A stretch of 64,000 nt of DNA from Paenibacillus sp. DMB5 (GTDB lineage: Bacteria; Bacillota; Bacilli; Paenibacillales; Paenibacillaceae), in NCBI RefSeq assembly GCF_001517085.1, contig NZ_LRAC01000135.1:1-64000 (forward strand), written 5' to 3'. The position numbers and the translations under genes are program-made. The notes under the pieces were generated by a model, which worked only from the letters and a program-made list of their open reading frames with translations, was not told where the DNA came from and searched no databases. Shown piece after piece: positions 8,446 through 18,264 of this stretch; position 1 is the stretch's first letter; each line of letters starts with the position of its first letter.

Positions 8446-9282
8446 TTAGTTTGGTTGTTTGGTTTTGAACAGCTTCTGGGTCAGACGGTCGAGCAGAATG
8501 GCGATAATAACAATCGCAATCCCCGCTTCAAAGCCCGCACCCGTCTTGGCCTGGGATACGGCCCGGTAGACATAAGCGCCGACACCCTGGGCACCGATCA
8601 TGGAGGAAATGACCACCATGGACAGCGACAGCATAATCGTCTGGTTAATCCCGGCCATAATGGTCGGCATGGCAATCGGCAGCTGCAGCTTGAACAGCTT
8701 CTGTCCCGGCGTGGAGCCGAAGGCATCTGCAGCCTCGACCAGCTCCTCCGACACCTGGCGGATACCGAGATTGGTTAACCGGATAGTCGGCGGAATCGCA
8801 AATATAATGGAAGCAATGACTCCGGGAACGACCCCCAGCGAGAAAAAGGATACCGCCGGAAGCAGATAGACAAACGCCGGCATCGTCTGCATAAAGTCAA
8901 GCACCGGAGTCACAATATTCTGTACAGTCTTGCTCTGGGCGCAGAGTACGCCGACAGGCACGCCGATCAATACGGCAAGCACCGAGGCGGTCAGCACCAG
9001 CGCCAGCGACTGCATGGACGGTGCCCACAGGCCGAGATTATCTATCAGCAGCAGCCCGACTACAGCAAACAGCGCCATCCGCCATTTGCCGATCCAGTAA
9101 GCAAGCGCGGCTATAATAATAGTCAGCACAATCGCCGGAAGAAAGGTCAAGGCCGTTTCAATCCCGGTGACCATACCACCGATAATAGCGTGAATCAGGT
9201 CGAACAGCGGACCGAAGTAAGTCATTAGCCAGTCCTCTATCCACTCTACGCCTTTACCTATAGGAATTTTGGGAATATTCAT
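8446..9282 (-). CDS. opuAB: Glycine betaine ABC transporter, permease
   Basis: A 278-residue membrane protein with about six to seven helices. The permease signature near residue 190 (SEELVEAADAFGSTPGQKLF) is the EAA-type loop that contacts the ATPase, and the segment ending RLTNLGIRQVSEELVEAAD is characteristic of the OpuA/ProW type. It forms the membrane channel for compatible-solute uptake. The start overlaps the opuAA stop by four bases, so the two are translationally coupled. Confidence 0.9.
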   Translation of the reverse strand: MNIPKIPIGKGVEWIEDWLMTYFGPLFDLIHAIIGGMVTGIETALTFLPAIVLTIIIAALAYWIGKWRMALFAVVGLLLIDNLGLWAPSMQSLALVLTASVLAVLIGVPVGVLCAQSKTVQNIVTPVLDFMQTMPAFVYLLPAVSFFSLGVVPGVIASIIFAIPPTIRLTNLGIRQVSEELVEAADAFGSTPGQKLFKLQLPIAMPTIMAGINQTIMLSLSMVVISSMIGAQGVGAYVYRAVSQAKTGAGFEAGIAIVIIAILLDRLTQKLFKTKQPN

Positions 9283-10478
9283 GAGTTTGTACCTCCTTCC
9301 GGAACCGCATTGCCGGCCAGCGCGGACAGCACGGCCCCTTTAATGACAATCCCCTTGAGCCGGTCATTCTCATCGACCACGGCTACCGGCAGATGGGTCG
9401 CCGACATCAGCTCAAACAGATCATTCAGCAGTGTTTCCGGACGTACACGGGGAATTTCCCGCTGCATAACCTCCAGAATGCTCAGATTCTCTTTCAGCGC
9501 TCTGGACGCATCGTCAGCCGTCACAACCCCCTGCAGCTTCATTTCATTGTTCGCTACATACAGGCTGGACACGCCGCTGTCCCGCATCAGCTGCAGGGCT
9601 ACGCGCGGTCCGCGCTCCGGCCGGATCATTTCCGGCTGGCGCATCACATGTGCCGCGGTCAGTACCTTGGACAAATCCACGTCCTCGACGAAGCGCTCCA
9701 CATACTTGTTGGCCGGCTGAATCAGGATTTCTTCCGGTGTACCGATCTGTACAATCACACCGTCCTTCATCAGGGCAATCCGGTCACCGATCCGCAGCGC
9801 CTCGTCCAGATCATGGGTGATAAACACAATGGTCTTCTTCACTCTGGCCTGCAGCTCCAGCAGCTCCTGCTGCATATCCTTGCGGATCAGCGGGTCAAGC
9901 GCACTGAACGCCTCATCCATCAGCAGAATATCCGGGTCATTGGCCAGCCCTCTGGCCAGGCCCACACGCTGCTGCATCCCGCCGCTGAGCTGATCGGGGC
10001 GGTGGTTTTCCCAGCCCTTCAGTCCAACAAGCTCCAGTGCCTCCATGGCACGGCGGGTGCGCTCTTTTTTATCTACACCCTGTACTTCAAGTCCGTATTC
10101 GGCATTCGCCAGCACTGTACGGTGCGGAAACAAGCCGAACTTCTGGAATACCATCCCGATATTTTTACGCCGGAATGTCCGCAGCTCCTCCGAGCTCATC
10201 TGGACAACATCCTTGCCTTTAAATAAAACCTGGCCTCCGGTAGGCTCAATCAAACGGTTCAATAGCCGGACAAGCGTCGATTTGCCGCTCCCCGACAAGC
10301 CCATAATGACAAAAATTTCCCCTTCACCGATGCTGAATTCAGCCTTATTAACCCCTACGGTCAGCTTGGCCTCACGGGCAATCTTCTCTTTGGACCACCC
10401 CTGCTCCAGTAATGGAAGGGCGCGTCCTGCATCGTTACCGAATACTTTGGTTAGTTGTTTCACCTCTATAATCGCCAT
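9279..10478 (-). CDS. opuAA: Glycine betaine ABC transporter, ATPase with CBS domains
   Basis: The 399-residue ATPase has Walker A (GLSGSGKSTLVR, about residue 60), the ABC signature (LSGGMQQRVGLARGL), Walker B (DILLMDEAFSALDP) and the switch histidine (FITHDLDEAL). Two CBS domains follow from about residue 275 to the end. In OpuA systems these sense internal ionic strength or nucleotides and gate transport. It powers uptake by OpuAB/OpuAC. The start has GGAGGTCACC directly upstream. It is the first gene of the operon and is divergent from a GbsR-like regulator. Confidence 0.92.
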   Translation of the reverse strand: MAIIEVKQLTKVFGNDAGRALPLLEQGWSKEKIAREAKLTVGVNKAEFSIGEGEIFVIMGLSGSGKSTLVRLLNRLIEPTGGQVLFKGKDVVQMSSEELRTFRRKNIGMVFQKFGLFPHRTVLANAEYGLEVQGVDKKERTRRAMEALELVGLKGWENHRPDQLSGGMQQRVGLARGLANDPDILLMDEAFSALDPLIRKDMQQELLELQARVKKTIVFITHDLDEALRIGDRIALMKDGVIVQIGTPEEILIQPANKYVERFVEDVDLSKVLTAAHVMRQPEMIRPERGPRVALQLMRDSGVSSLYVANNEMKLQGVVTADDASRALKENLSILEVMQREIPRVRPETLLNDLFELMSATHLPVAVVDENDRLKGIVIKGAVLSALAGNAVPEGGTNS

Positions 10479-10734
10479 GGTGACCTCCTTTTCCCCTTAT
10501 CGTTATTCAGGCAGTTGCTCCTCAATAAGTGTAGCGGAGTTGTGAAAAGGGACGCAAAGCCCGTATACGCTAAAAATTTAGTGTACAGTTTTAACTTTAC
10601 GTACTTTACATAAAGAATACTCTGTTTTTCGCCATATTCCATTTCAGGTGCATTCTTTACTTATAGAAGGGGATTTGTTTACAATACACTTGAGAGGTTT
10701 GCAGTCTATCAGCCTATTCCTCAGGAGGGACACC

Positions 10735-11292
10735 ATGAACGATTTAGAGGGGCTTGAGCCCGAGCAGATAAAGAGAATCAGCAAGGCCCGCGAGCGGGTG
10801 ATTGATTCTATCGGCAAAAATATGGACTTATACGGAATTACGCTGTCTATCGGACATTTATATGGTTATATGTATTTTAATGAAGGACCTGTAACGCTGG
10901 ATGATTTGAGCCGCACCATGGGGATGAGCAAGACGTCCATGAGTACCGGCGTGCGCACACTGCTGGATTTGAAGATGATTGACAAGGTATGGGGAAAAGG
11001 AACCCGCAAGGACCTGTTCGAGGTCGTCCCCGACTGGCACCAGAACTTCAGCGATTATTTCTCAATCAAGTGGAGAAAAGCGGTCGAAGGCAACATGAGC
11101 GCCTTGTCGAAATCGCTTGCCGAAATTAAGGACATGCAGGCAGAGTATGCGGAGAATGACGAAGTGCTGCACCTTTTGACCAATGATGAAGCAAAGATTA
11201 TGGAAGCGATCAAATACTACCGCTGGCTGCTGAAGCTGATTGAGGCGCTGGAAACCGGCAAGATATTTGAACTGATTCCCAAGGAAACCTAG
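10735..11292 (+). CDS. GbsR/MarR-type transcriptional regulator of osmoprotectant uptake
   Basis: A 185-residue winged-helix protein of the GbsR family. The HTH region spans about residues 45-95 (EGPVTLDDLSRTMGMSKTSM, then STGVRTLLDLKMI). GbsR and OpcR proteins repress choline and glycine betaine genes in bacilli, and the divergent opuA operon makes this the likely target. An upstream in-frame start at 10648 exists, but the ATG at 10735 has a perfect AGGAGGG seven bases before it and fits the family length (GbsR about 180 residues). The 256-bp divergent region to opuAA should hold both promoters and the operator; I cannot pin the operator down. Confidence 0.85.
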   Translation: MNDLEGLEPEQIKRISKARERVIDSIGKNMDLYGITLSIGHLYGYMYFNEGPVTLDDLSRTMGMSKTSMSTGVRTLLDLKMIDKVWGKGTRKDLFEVVPDWHQNFSDYFSIKWRKAVEGNMSALSKSLAEIKDMQAEYAENDEVLHLLTNDEAKIMEAIKYYRWLLKLIEALETGKIFELIPKET

Positions 11293-11320
11293 ACGCTTAT
11301 TTGCGCTGCTGCAAAATGTT

Positions 11321-11363
11321 AAAAAGCCGCGGCCCCTTTTAACAAAGGGGTCACGGCCTTTTT
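11321..11363. terminator. Strong bidirectional terminator
   Basis: A long stem, AAAAAGCCGCGGCCCCTTT paired with AAAGGGGTCACGGCCTTTTT around a short loop, with U-tracts in both directions. It closes the gbsR-like gene and, from the other strand, the GH16 gene. Confidence 0.9.
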
Positions 11364-11411
11364 GTGCTGTCTATGGTTTGCCCGCGCCCAGCTGGCTTAG
11401 GCGCTTAAATT

Positions 11412-14400
11412 TCAGGGCTGCTGGGTCAACGTTACGTTATCAATCACAATCTGATTGCCTGCGCTGACGGCACTGTTAGTCTCCTGGCTGTTGCCGGAAA
11501 CCAGCCCCATCAGGAACACTACATGTGCCAGGGTGTCCGTTCCGGCGCTCATGGTGAAGGTGTAGCTGTATTCCTTCATCTCACTGGTCAAGGCGACACT
11601 GACGGCAGGCAGATATTTGGTGTAATCCCCGCCTTTATGCTCTACCGCAACTTCAATCAGGCGGTTAATATCGGAGCGGGCATGAAAGGTCAGCTTGTAG
11701 GTTTTGCCCTGTTCCAGCTTCAGGTTCGCATAATCCACCTGTGCACTGTAGCTCGCGTTGCCTGTTCCGGTCAGACTGACAGCCAGTTCTCCGCTTACAG
11801 CCTGGGCAGAGCCGGTTCCGTCAAAATACTGTGTCCAGCCGGCCAGCCCCTTCGCGGCATCAAAGGTTCCGTTATCCAAAGTGCCGCTTGCCGGCTCACC
11901 CGGTGTGCCGCCAGTCACCTCGGTAATCGAGATATCGTCCAGTGACAGAGTATGCGCTGTGCTGTTGGCTGTTTTATCCGTGCCTGCAGTGGCACCGATC
12001 AGATAGTTAAGCTTCAGCGGGCTGCCGTCTGCCACCGTAAACTGCGCGCTGTAGGTCGCCCAGGTGGCTGTAACATCGAATTTAGCCTGCTGGGAGGCGG
12101 CAGAGGTGCCGCTGTATTCTACGATAATCTGCCGCGGAACTGTCGATTTGGCCCTAAAGCTCAGCTCATAGGTTTTGCCGGCCTGCAGCTGGATGCCTTC
12201 CTGGAATAACTGGTTAGCCCAGGTCTGGCTGCCGGCTGCATTAATTTCAATATTCGCAATACCGTCCGCTGCACTTAACACGGCCGCTCCGCCTTCACCG
12301 GACCAAGTATTCCAGCCGGCTGTTCCGCTGGCGAACGAGCCGTTCACCACCAGATTGCTGCCGCCTGCCAGAATCACCTGCGTTACCGCCGCAGGGACAT
12401 AACCTTCCGCTTCCACCGTAATGGCGTAGCTGCCTTCTGCCGGGAAGGCAGCGGCGTTAATCGTAATCACGCCGGGCTGGGTGCTGTACAGCTCCGGGGT
12501 TAATGCTGTTCCGTTTACTTTAACCGCCTGAATCTTGCTGCGCCAGGCCGCATTGTCATTATATTGGAGCTGGATTGGCTGTCCTGCGCGGTTATTGCTG
12601 CTGTCCGCCAGCAGCTCCTGCGGCTTGGCCGGAGCCCCTTTGATCTCAAATTTCACATTATCAATGATGACATCATGTGCACCCGGAATGCTTACACCGT
12701 CCACCTTCCCGAGCAGGAATTTCAGCGACAGCGTATCCTTTATACCCTGACGGAACTCGTATCTGTAATGGGCGCCTTCCGGCGTCACCTCAACAAGCTT
12801 CGTGAAGGAAGCTGAATATGACGCATTCTCTACGTTAACGCCGATCTTGCGGGCAACAGTAGATTTGGCATCGAACTCAATGACGTATTCCGCACCGGCT
12901 GATGCCTTTAGCCCGTTCTGGAACAGCATCACGGAGTAGTTCTGGCTGCCGGTATTGGTAATGCTGAATTTGGCTGCCCCGTCTGCAACCGCAGCCGTGC
13001 TCTGTCCGCCCTGCTCGGTCAGCAGGCGTTCCCAGCTGCTGAAGCCGAAGCCGAAATCCCCGTTCACCAGCGGGTAATACACAAGCGACGGATCGTAATA
13101 CGTGCTGGTCCGCAGCAGCACGAAATTATCGAGCTGCACGGTGCCTGTTGCGCCGCCGAGCCGGAGAACAAACTGGCCTTCATGGTCGGTAGCTCCGGCC
13201 AGCCCCTTGAACTCGGCAGTGATGCTCTGTACCCCTGCTGCCAGCTGCACTTCCTTGGATGCATACAGCGTACCGTCTTTGCCTAGCAGCTCAATTACGG
13301 CTGTCCGTGCGGCAGAGACCTCCGCGTCAAAGGTCAGTTTATAATCCTGGCCGTTCACCAGGAATATCCCTTTCTGCAGCAGCTGCACATCGGCTCCTGC
13401 TGCACCGCTGCCTGTAATCTGCATCTGCAGATGTCCATCGCCGTCCACTGTTCGGCTGACCTCAGCCCCTCCGGATGCGGTGGTGTGCCAGAAGCCCAGA
13501 CGGTCGACTCCGCCAAGGTCAAAGGTGCCGTTGTACAGATGGTTGCCGCTGCCCAGCGGCGTCTTGGCATTGTCATGCTCAAACGGAATGCTGTCGATCT
13601 CTATAAGCCGGGCGTTGCCCAGCCATACCGGGGCTGCATTCGTACCGAGGTTGAATTCAACCCGGGCCGCAGTATCCGAATTCTCCTTCATCTGGAACAT
13701 CGTTTCATAGTGAGTCATCGTTCCGGTCAGCTCGGCTTTGAGTCCCGGCGAATACGCCTGATAGCCGCGCGATTCTCCGCCCGTCAGCCTTACATTGATG
13801 CTCCGCTCCGTATCGGTTTTGGCATCGAAGCTGAGCTTGTAGAATCTGCCTTTAGCCAGCGATACAATAGCCTGTGGCTGGATCGAATAGGCATTCCCGC
13901 CGGCGCTGCTGATATCCACCTTCAAGAAGTTTTGACCGCCGACAGGTTCGAGGGATAAATTTGCGGCAGCCCCGGCTTCCTTATAAAGCACCCAGTGGGC
14001 CGTGTTCGGAATGCCCATGCCGGCATCCCCATCCTTCTGCTCGGTGAACCCGTTGTTATGAATGAAGTTGCCGTCTTCTGTCGGAGCAAGCGAGCCTTCC
14101 AGATACGGCTCCTTCGCAATTGTAACCGGCACCGGCTCACGGTACTCCCGGCCGGTCAGCTCATACACACGGACATAATCGACGGACATCGACTGCGGGA
14201 ATTTCGTCTCCGGAGTGGGATTACCGTCAAAGTTGCCGCCTACGGCCAGATTCATCAGGAGATGGAACTCCTGGTTGAACGGTGCCGGATAGGCATTGTT
14301 CGCCGGCTGTCCGACGCTGATGCTGTACCAGTCATTTTTGGTCTGGAACAACACGCCGTCCACGTACCAGCGGAGCTCTCCCGGCTCCCATTCAAGGGAA

Positions 14401-16382
14401 TAAGTATGGTAATCGGCGATGGTTCCGTTATCCGGGAAAACATATTCTTTGCCGGAATATACATTATCCGGCCAGAAGCCGCCGTAATGAATCGTTCCGG
14501 CGACGGTATTTGGCCGGCTGCCCCAGCCCTCCATAATATCAATCTCACCGGAAGCAGCCCAGTTGCCGTACTCGTAATTCTCCGGAAGCATCCAGATTGC
14601 CGGCCACATGCCTTTGCCGGTCGGCGCCTTCGCCCGGATCTCGAATTTACCGTATTTCTTGCTGAACAGCCCCTTGGTCTTGATCCGCGAGGAGGTATAA
14701 TCCTTGCCGCCTACAGACTCCTTGTGGGCGGTAATGACCAGGTTGCCGTCTGTTTCTTTTACATTCTTCTCATCGTCTGTGTACCATTCCAGCTCATTAT
14801 TGCCCCAGCCGGGATTGCCGACTGCAGTGCCGTCGCCCAGATCATAGGTCCACTTCTCCGGATCAATGGCGCCGTCATTGAATTCATCACTCCACACCAT
14901 CGTCCACAGGTCTGCAGCTGGTGTAGGAGTGGCTGTCGGCGTAGTTGCCGGCGTGGCTGTTGGGGTGGCCGCCGGCGTAGCCGTCGGTGCCGGTGTGACA
15001 CCGGAACCGGAGGAGCCGCTGCTTGCCGGCGCAGGTGTGGCCGCCGCAGCCTTCAGCTCGCTGCTGCTGCCTTTGGCAACGGCAATGCCGCCGCTGGTAA
15101 CGCCATCGGCATTATTCGTTACCTTGCCGAAGCTGCCGCTTCCCTGAATCGCTGTTCCCGAGGCATTAGCGGAGAGCAGCAGCTCCGCCACCCGCGCATT
15201 GTCTGCCAGTGTAACCCGGCTTGGAGTACTTAAGTTAAGCTTAGCCAGCTTTCCGGAAAGGCTAAGCACCAGGCCGCCTGTCTTGTCATCCACCGTGCTG
15301 ACAGCATTGAATTCCCCTTTCAGGGCTACCGTCTTGGCTCCAGAGCGGAGTTCAATATCCGTGAAGCCTGCCCCGGTCAGGCTGCCCTCCATAAGTGTTG
15401 CCCCGGAACCCAGCTGTACTGTCCCAACTGCCGTACTGCCGCCGGCATACAGCCGGATATTGCCTCCCGGCTTGATCACGTCCACCTTACCCAGCTTACT
15501 GTTCTGCAGGCTTACGGTATGTGCTCCGCCTCCGCGGATGTAAGTGGTTCCCTTCACCTCAATCCCGTCCAGTGAAGCATTCCCCTCACCGATACCTTCA
15601 GAGAGATAAAGATTTCCTTCAATAACTGTATTCTGCAAAAGAATATCCGCACTGCTTAATAGTACGTTCCCTTGTACAGTTCCCAGATTCACCTCTCCCT
15701 GAGAGGTTACCAGTCCTGCGATCATCACGTCAGCAACCCGGGCCAGCTCAGCGCGGGTGATGGCCCCCTCCGGCTTGAACAAGCCCCCCGGATAGCCCTT
15801 CAGATAGCCCGCTGCAGTAAGCGCTGCAACCGCTTCGGTCAATTCGCTGCCGGCTGCCGGCAGATCTGTATACGCTGCCGGCTGCTTGCCTGCTTCCAGC
15901 TTAAAAAGCTTCTGCAGCGCCACTGCCGCCTCACCGCGGGACAAATTCGCGGACGGATGGATCCGGTTGTCTGCATCAGCACTCAAATATCCGGCGGCAA
16001 CCGCCTTGGCAATATCACTGGTGAACCAGAGATTGCCGGCTGCATCGGAAGGAAGCGTGGCTGCCTCAGTCTTGTAATTAAACAGGCGGTTTATCATTAC
16101 TGCGAATTCCGCCTTTGTAATCTGCTTATTCGGCCGGATCGTTCCATCTCCGTATCCGCTCATAACACCAGCCTCACTCCAGCGCTGCAGCGACCGGGCT
16201 GCCCAGTGATCCGCCTTTAAATCGGTAAACGCTTTCAAATTACTGGCTGGGGCAGACTGCTGTATATTGTCTTCCGGCGGGGCGGATGCGGCAGCTGCTG
16301 ACAGGGCTCCGCCTCCCATTGGCGCCAGCAGGCCTGTCGCAAGTACTACGGCAGCGAGTGCTGCCGACACGTTCTTTTTCAT
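11412..16382 (-). CDS. S-layer-anchored multimodular GH16 beta-glucanase
   Basis: A ~1656-residue secreted enzyme. In order: signal peptide (1-32), three SLH domains (about 50-225) for binding to the cell-wall polymer, a repetitive beta-helix-like region (226-430), a Thr-Pro-Ala linker (about 445-492), a GH16 catalytic domain (493-745) with the active site EIDIME at 613-618, and then several CBM4_9-type jelly-roll modules (NGxF…W pattern, at least five) with a DUF1533-like insert. GH16 enzymes of this type hydrolyse beta-1,3- or mixed-linkage glucans such as laminarin; the exact substrate is inferred. A TTG at 16448 is open in frame, but the ATG at 16382 starts the signal peptide MKKNVSAAL and has GAGGAGG upstream. 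The divergent LacI gene and the operator at 16428-16443 suggest local control. Confidence 0.9.
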   Translation of the reverse strand: MKKNVSAALAAVVLATGLLAPMGGGALSAAAASAPPEDNIQQSAPASNLKAFTDLKADHWAARSLQRWSEAGVMSGYGDGTIRPNKQITKAEFAVMINRLFNYKTEAATLPSDAAGNLWFTSDIAKAVAAGYLSADADNRIHPSANLSRGEAAVALQKLFKLEAGKQPAAYTDLPAAGSELTEAVAALTAAGYLKGYPGGLFKPEGAITRAELARVADVMIAGLVTSQGEVNLGTVQGNVLLSSADILLQNTVIEGNLYLSEGIGEGNASLDGIEVKGTTYIRGGGAHTVSLQNSKLGKVDVIKPGGNIRLYAGGSTAVGTVQLGSGATLMEGSLTGAGFTDIELRSGAKTVALKGEFNAVSTVDDKTGGLVLSLSGKLAKLNLSTPSRVTLADNARVAELLLSANASGTAIQGSGSFGKVTNNADGVTSGGIAVAKGSSSELKAAAATPAPASSGSSGSGVTPAPTATPAATPTATPATTPTATPTPAADLWTMVWSDEFNDGAIDPEKWTYDLGDGTAVGNPGWGNNELEWYTDDEKNVKETDGNLVITAHKESVGGKDYTSSRIKTKGLFSKKYGKFEIRAKAPTGKGMWPAIWMLPENYEYGNWAASGEIDIMEGWGSRPNTVAGTIHYGGFWPDNVYSGKEYVFPDNGTIADYHTYSLEWEPGELRWYVDGVLFQTKNDWYSISVGQPANNAYPAPFNQEFHLLMNLAVGGNFDGNPTPETKFPQSMSVDYVRVYELTGREYREPVPVTIAKEPYLEGSLAPTEDGNFIHNNGFTEQKDGDAGMGIPNTAHWVLYKEAGAAANLSLEPVGGQNFLKVDISSAGGNAYSIQPQAIVSLAKGRFYKLSFDAKTDTERSINVRLTGGESRGYQAYSPGLKAELTGTMTHYETMFQMKENSDTAARVEFNLGTNAAPVWLGNARLIEIDSIPFEHDNAKTPLGSGNHLYNGTFDLGGVDRLGFWHTTASGGAEVSRTVDGDGHLQMQITGSGAAGADVQLLQKGIFLVNGQDYKLTFDAEVSAARTAVIELLGKDGTLYASKEVQLAAGVQSITAEFKGLAGATDHEGQFVLRLGGATGTVQLDNFVLLRTSTYYDPSLVYYPLVNGDFGFGFSSWERLLTEQGGQSTAAVADGAAKFSITNTGSQNYSVMLFQNGLKASAGAEYVIEFDAKSTVARKIGVNVENASYSASFTKLVEVTPEGAHYRYEFRQGIKDTLSLKFLLGKVDGVSIPGAHDVIIDNVKFEIKGAPAKPQELLADSSNNRAGQPIQLQYNDNAAWRSKIQAVKVNGTALTPELYSTQPGVITINAAAFPAEGSYAITVEAEGYVPAAVTQVILAGGSNLVVNGSFASGTAGWNTWSGEGGAAVLSAADGIANIEINAAGSQTWANQLFQEGIQLQAGKTYELSFRAKSTVPRQIIVEYSGTSAASQQAKFDVTATWATYSAQFTVADGSPLKLNYLIGATAGTDKTANSTAHTLSLDDISITEVTGGTPGEPASGTLDNGTFDAAKGLAGWTQYFDGTGSAQAVSGELAVSLTGTGNASYSAQVDYANLKLEQGKTYKLTFHARSDINRLIEVAVEHKGGDYTKYLPAVSVALTSEMKEYSYTFTMSAGTDTLAHVVFLMGLVSGNSQETNSAVSAGNQIVIDNVTLTQQP

Positions 16383-16427
16383 CCTCTGTTTTCCTCCTCG
16401 GGTATCGGAATTGCTGATCAAGAATAT

Positions 16428-16443
16428 TCGAAATCGGTTTCGA
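16428..16443. promoter_or_regulatory. LacI-type operator palindrome
   Basis: TCGAAATCGGTTTCGA has perfect 6-bp arms (TCGAAA/TTTCGA) around a CG-containing centre, the usual shape of LacI/CcpA-family operators. It lies about 45 bp upstream of the GH16 start, in the divergent region next to a LacI gene. A close relative occurs at 18265-18280. Confidence 0.6.
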
Positions 16444-16473
16444 TCCAATCCTAAAAAGGGCCTGCATAAAGCG

Positions 16474-16502
16474 TTGACTTGCGGGGGGAAGTTGAATAGA
16501 CT
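16474..16502 (+). promoter_or_regulatory. Predicted promoter of the LacI gene
   Basis: TTGACT (16474-16479), a 17-bp spacer and TAGACT (16497-16502), about 105 bp before the start codon. The operator at 16428-16443 lies just upstream. Confidence 0.45.
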
Positions 16503-16607
16503 TAACTGTAACTATTTGGAGTACCGGACAAGGCTTGTAATTCAATGAATAACGTCAGCTTGGCCGTTTTCCTGGTCTGGGCCATATCAAGCGGAGGGTC
16601 GATAAGC

Positions 16608-17630
16608 ATGCAGGTGAATATCAAAAAGATTGCCGAAATGGCTGGCGTTTCTGTATCCACTGTTTCGAAAATAATGAATAATTACAATGATGTTTCCGAA
16701 AAAACGAAACAGAGAGTCCTGGAAATCATCGAACAAACCGGATACTCGCCCTCGAATTCCGCCAAAACACTGGCTACCAAGAAATCCAATCTGATCGGTG
16801 TTATTTTTGCCGGTGAGCTTAACGCGGAAATTACACATCCGTTCTTCGTGGAGGTGCTGAACTCCTTCAAGAAACAGATGGGTGTGCTGGGCTACGATCT
16901 GATTTTCTTTTCCAACGAAAAGTTTGTCAGCGGCGGTGATTACTTCTCCCGTTGTGTGCATTTTCATGTGGACGGCTGTGTCATCATCTCCGGGGAGAAA
17001 ATGGAGCCGGCCATCCGCGACCTGGACATGAGCACCATCCCCTGCATCGGCGTAGATCTGGAGCTTAAAGGCAAGAAGTCGGGGTACGTGATGTCCGACA
17101 ATTATCAGATCGCTTCCAAGGTAGTGGAGCATCTGTATCTGCTTGGGCACAGAGAGCTGGGCTTCATCGGCAGTACCGGCGATTCTGACATTTCTAGCCG
17201 GCGGGAAGCCGGATACATCAAGGCGATTGAAAGCTTTGGCTTATCCCTGAATATGGACTGGTTCATTCATGGCGATGACTTTTTCGAGCCTAGCGGCTAT
17301 GCGGCGATGCAGCGGCTGATTGAGCGGGGCAGCCTGCCAAAGGCGGTGTTCGCCGCTTCGGACCTGCTTGCTCTCGGAGCCATCCGCGCCCTGAAGGAGC
17401 ACGGGCTGCGAGTGCCCGAGGATATTGCCGTTGTAGGCTGCGATGATATCGAGGCCTGCAAATACACCACTCCTACGCTCACCACGATCCGTCAGAACAA
17501 GGAGCGACTGGGCGTGCTTGCTGCCCACATGCTGTTCGACCTGATCAACAACCAGTCCGAGGGCGGCTCGTTCGTCGTCGAGCCCGCGCTGATCGTGCGC
17601 GAATCCTGCGGCAGCGGTTTGCGGAGCTAG
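16608..17630 (+). CDS. LacI-family transcriptional regulator
   Basis: The 340-residue protein has an N-terminal LacI helix-turn-helix (residues 4-30, IKKIAEMAGVSVSTVSKIMN, hinge TGYSPSNSAKTLATKKS) and a periplasmic-binding-like sensor domain ending in VVGCDDIEACKYTTPTLTT. It should bind operator DNA as a dimer and respond to a sugar. The ATG at 16608 directly follows GGAGGG; an upstream frame from 16545 adds residues with no homology. It is divergent from the GH16 glucanase, which makes that gene and its operator the most likely target, with a glucan-derived oligosaccharide as inducer. Confidence 0.88.
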   Translation: MQVNIKKIAEMAGVSVSTVSKIMNNYNDVSEKTKQRVLEIIEQTGYSPSNSAKTLATKKSNLIGVIFAGELNAEITHPFFVEVLNSFKKQMGVLGYDLIFFSNEKFVSGGDYFSRCVHFHVDGCVIISGEKMEPAIRDLDMSTIPCIGVDLELKGKKSGYVMSDNYQIASKVVEHLYLLGHRELGFIGSTGDSDISSRREAGYIKAIESFGLSLNMDWFIHGDDFFEPSGYAAMQRLIERGSLPKAVFAASDLLALGAIRALKEHGLRVPEDIAVVGCDDIEACKYTTPTLTTIRQNKERLGVLAAHMLFDLINNQSEGGSFVVEPALIVRESCGSGLRS

Positions 17631-17636
17631 GCCGGG

Positions 17637-17727
17637 GGCCTCGGGCAGCAAGCTGCGGGGCTGATTCCGAAAGCCTCAGGCAGCAAGATGGGGGCTGATT
17701 CCGAAAGCCTCAGGCAGCAAGGTGGGC
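17637..17727. repeat. 34-bp tandem repeat after the LacI gene
   Basis: Two nearly identical copies (CTGATTCCGAAAGCCTCAGG…CAGCAAG) start at 17661 and 17695, with a degenerate partial copy before them. The array begins a few bases after the LacI stop codon. Confidence 0.75.
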
Positions 17728-17807
17728 AGCATCACTGCCAGCACCGGCATTCCCACGCTTAGCGGGACCATTCGCTCTTACTGCCTCTTCTCCGCATGTA
17801 CTGATCG

Positions 17808-17998
17808 AACTAAGTGGAAAAAGTACACTTAATTCTAATGAATGAGCTTGAAACAGTAATCTAGTTGGAAAAACTCCACTTAATTGTTCCAAATTCACCG
17901 ATTGCGGGCAGAATGAGCCGAAATAGGTGTGCTTTTTCCAACTAATGATCTTACAAGGTGAAAAGCGGCAAATTTAGGTGGCGAAAATCCAATTAATC
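17808..17998. repeat. Dyad-symmetric four-unit repeat element (family 1, copy 2)
   Basis: Units at 17808-17834, 17859-17885 (direct), 17921-17947 and 17972-17998 (inverted). They match the units at 554-744 (arms like AACTAAGTGG…CACTTAATT) and the spacers are again exactly 24, 35 and 24 bp. The spacers themselves are not conserved between the two copies. No frame across it looks like a protein. Confidence 0.85.
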
Positions 17999-18264
17999 CT
18001 TGAATGAAATTACACACCCCGCTCAAAGACTATTGCTCAAAAATCCACCGCTGACCACTACTCCCCAGTCCCGTTAGAGTCTGAGTTATAGCTCTTACGA
18101 TTACGTTTACATTTACTTTTACTCAGGTTATCACCAAGATCATTACGCAGGCCTTGACTCCCCCCTTATTCCTGCCGCAGCCGGCAAACTCCGAACCTTT
18201 TCGAGTTTTGAGCCAGCACAAATACCGAAAATGGCTGCGTTCTACAACAGGATCACCTGTAAAA

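Noticed and set aside
13995..15233. 412-residue plus-strand frame inside the GH16 gene
   Set aside because: It is antisense to the linker and catalytic domain of the glucanase and reads as Arg/Cys-rich shadow sequence.
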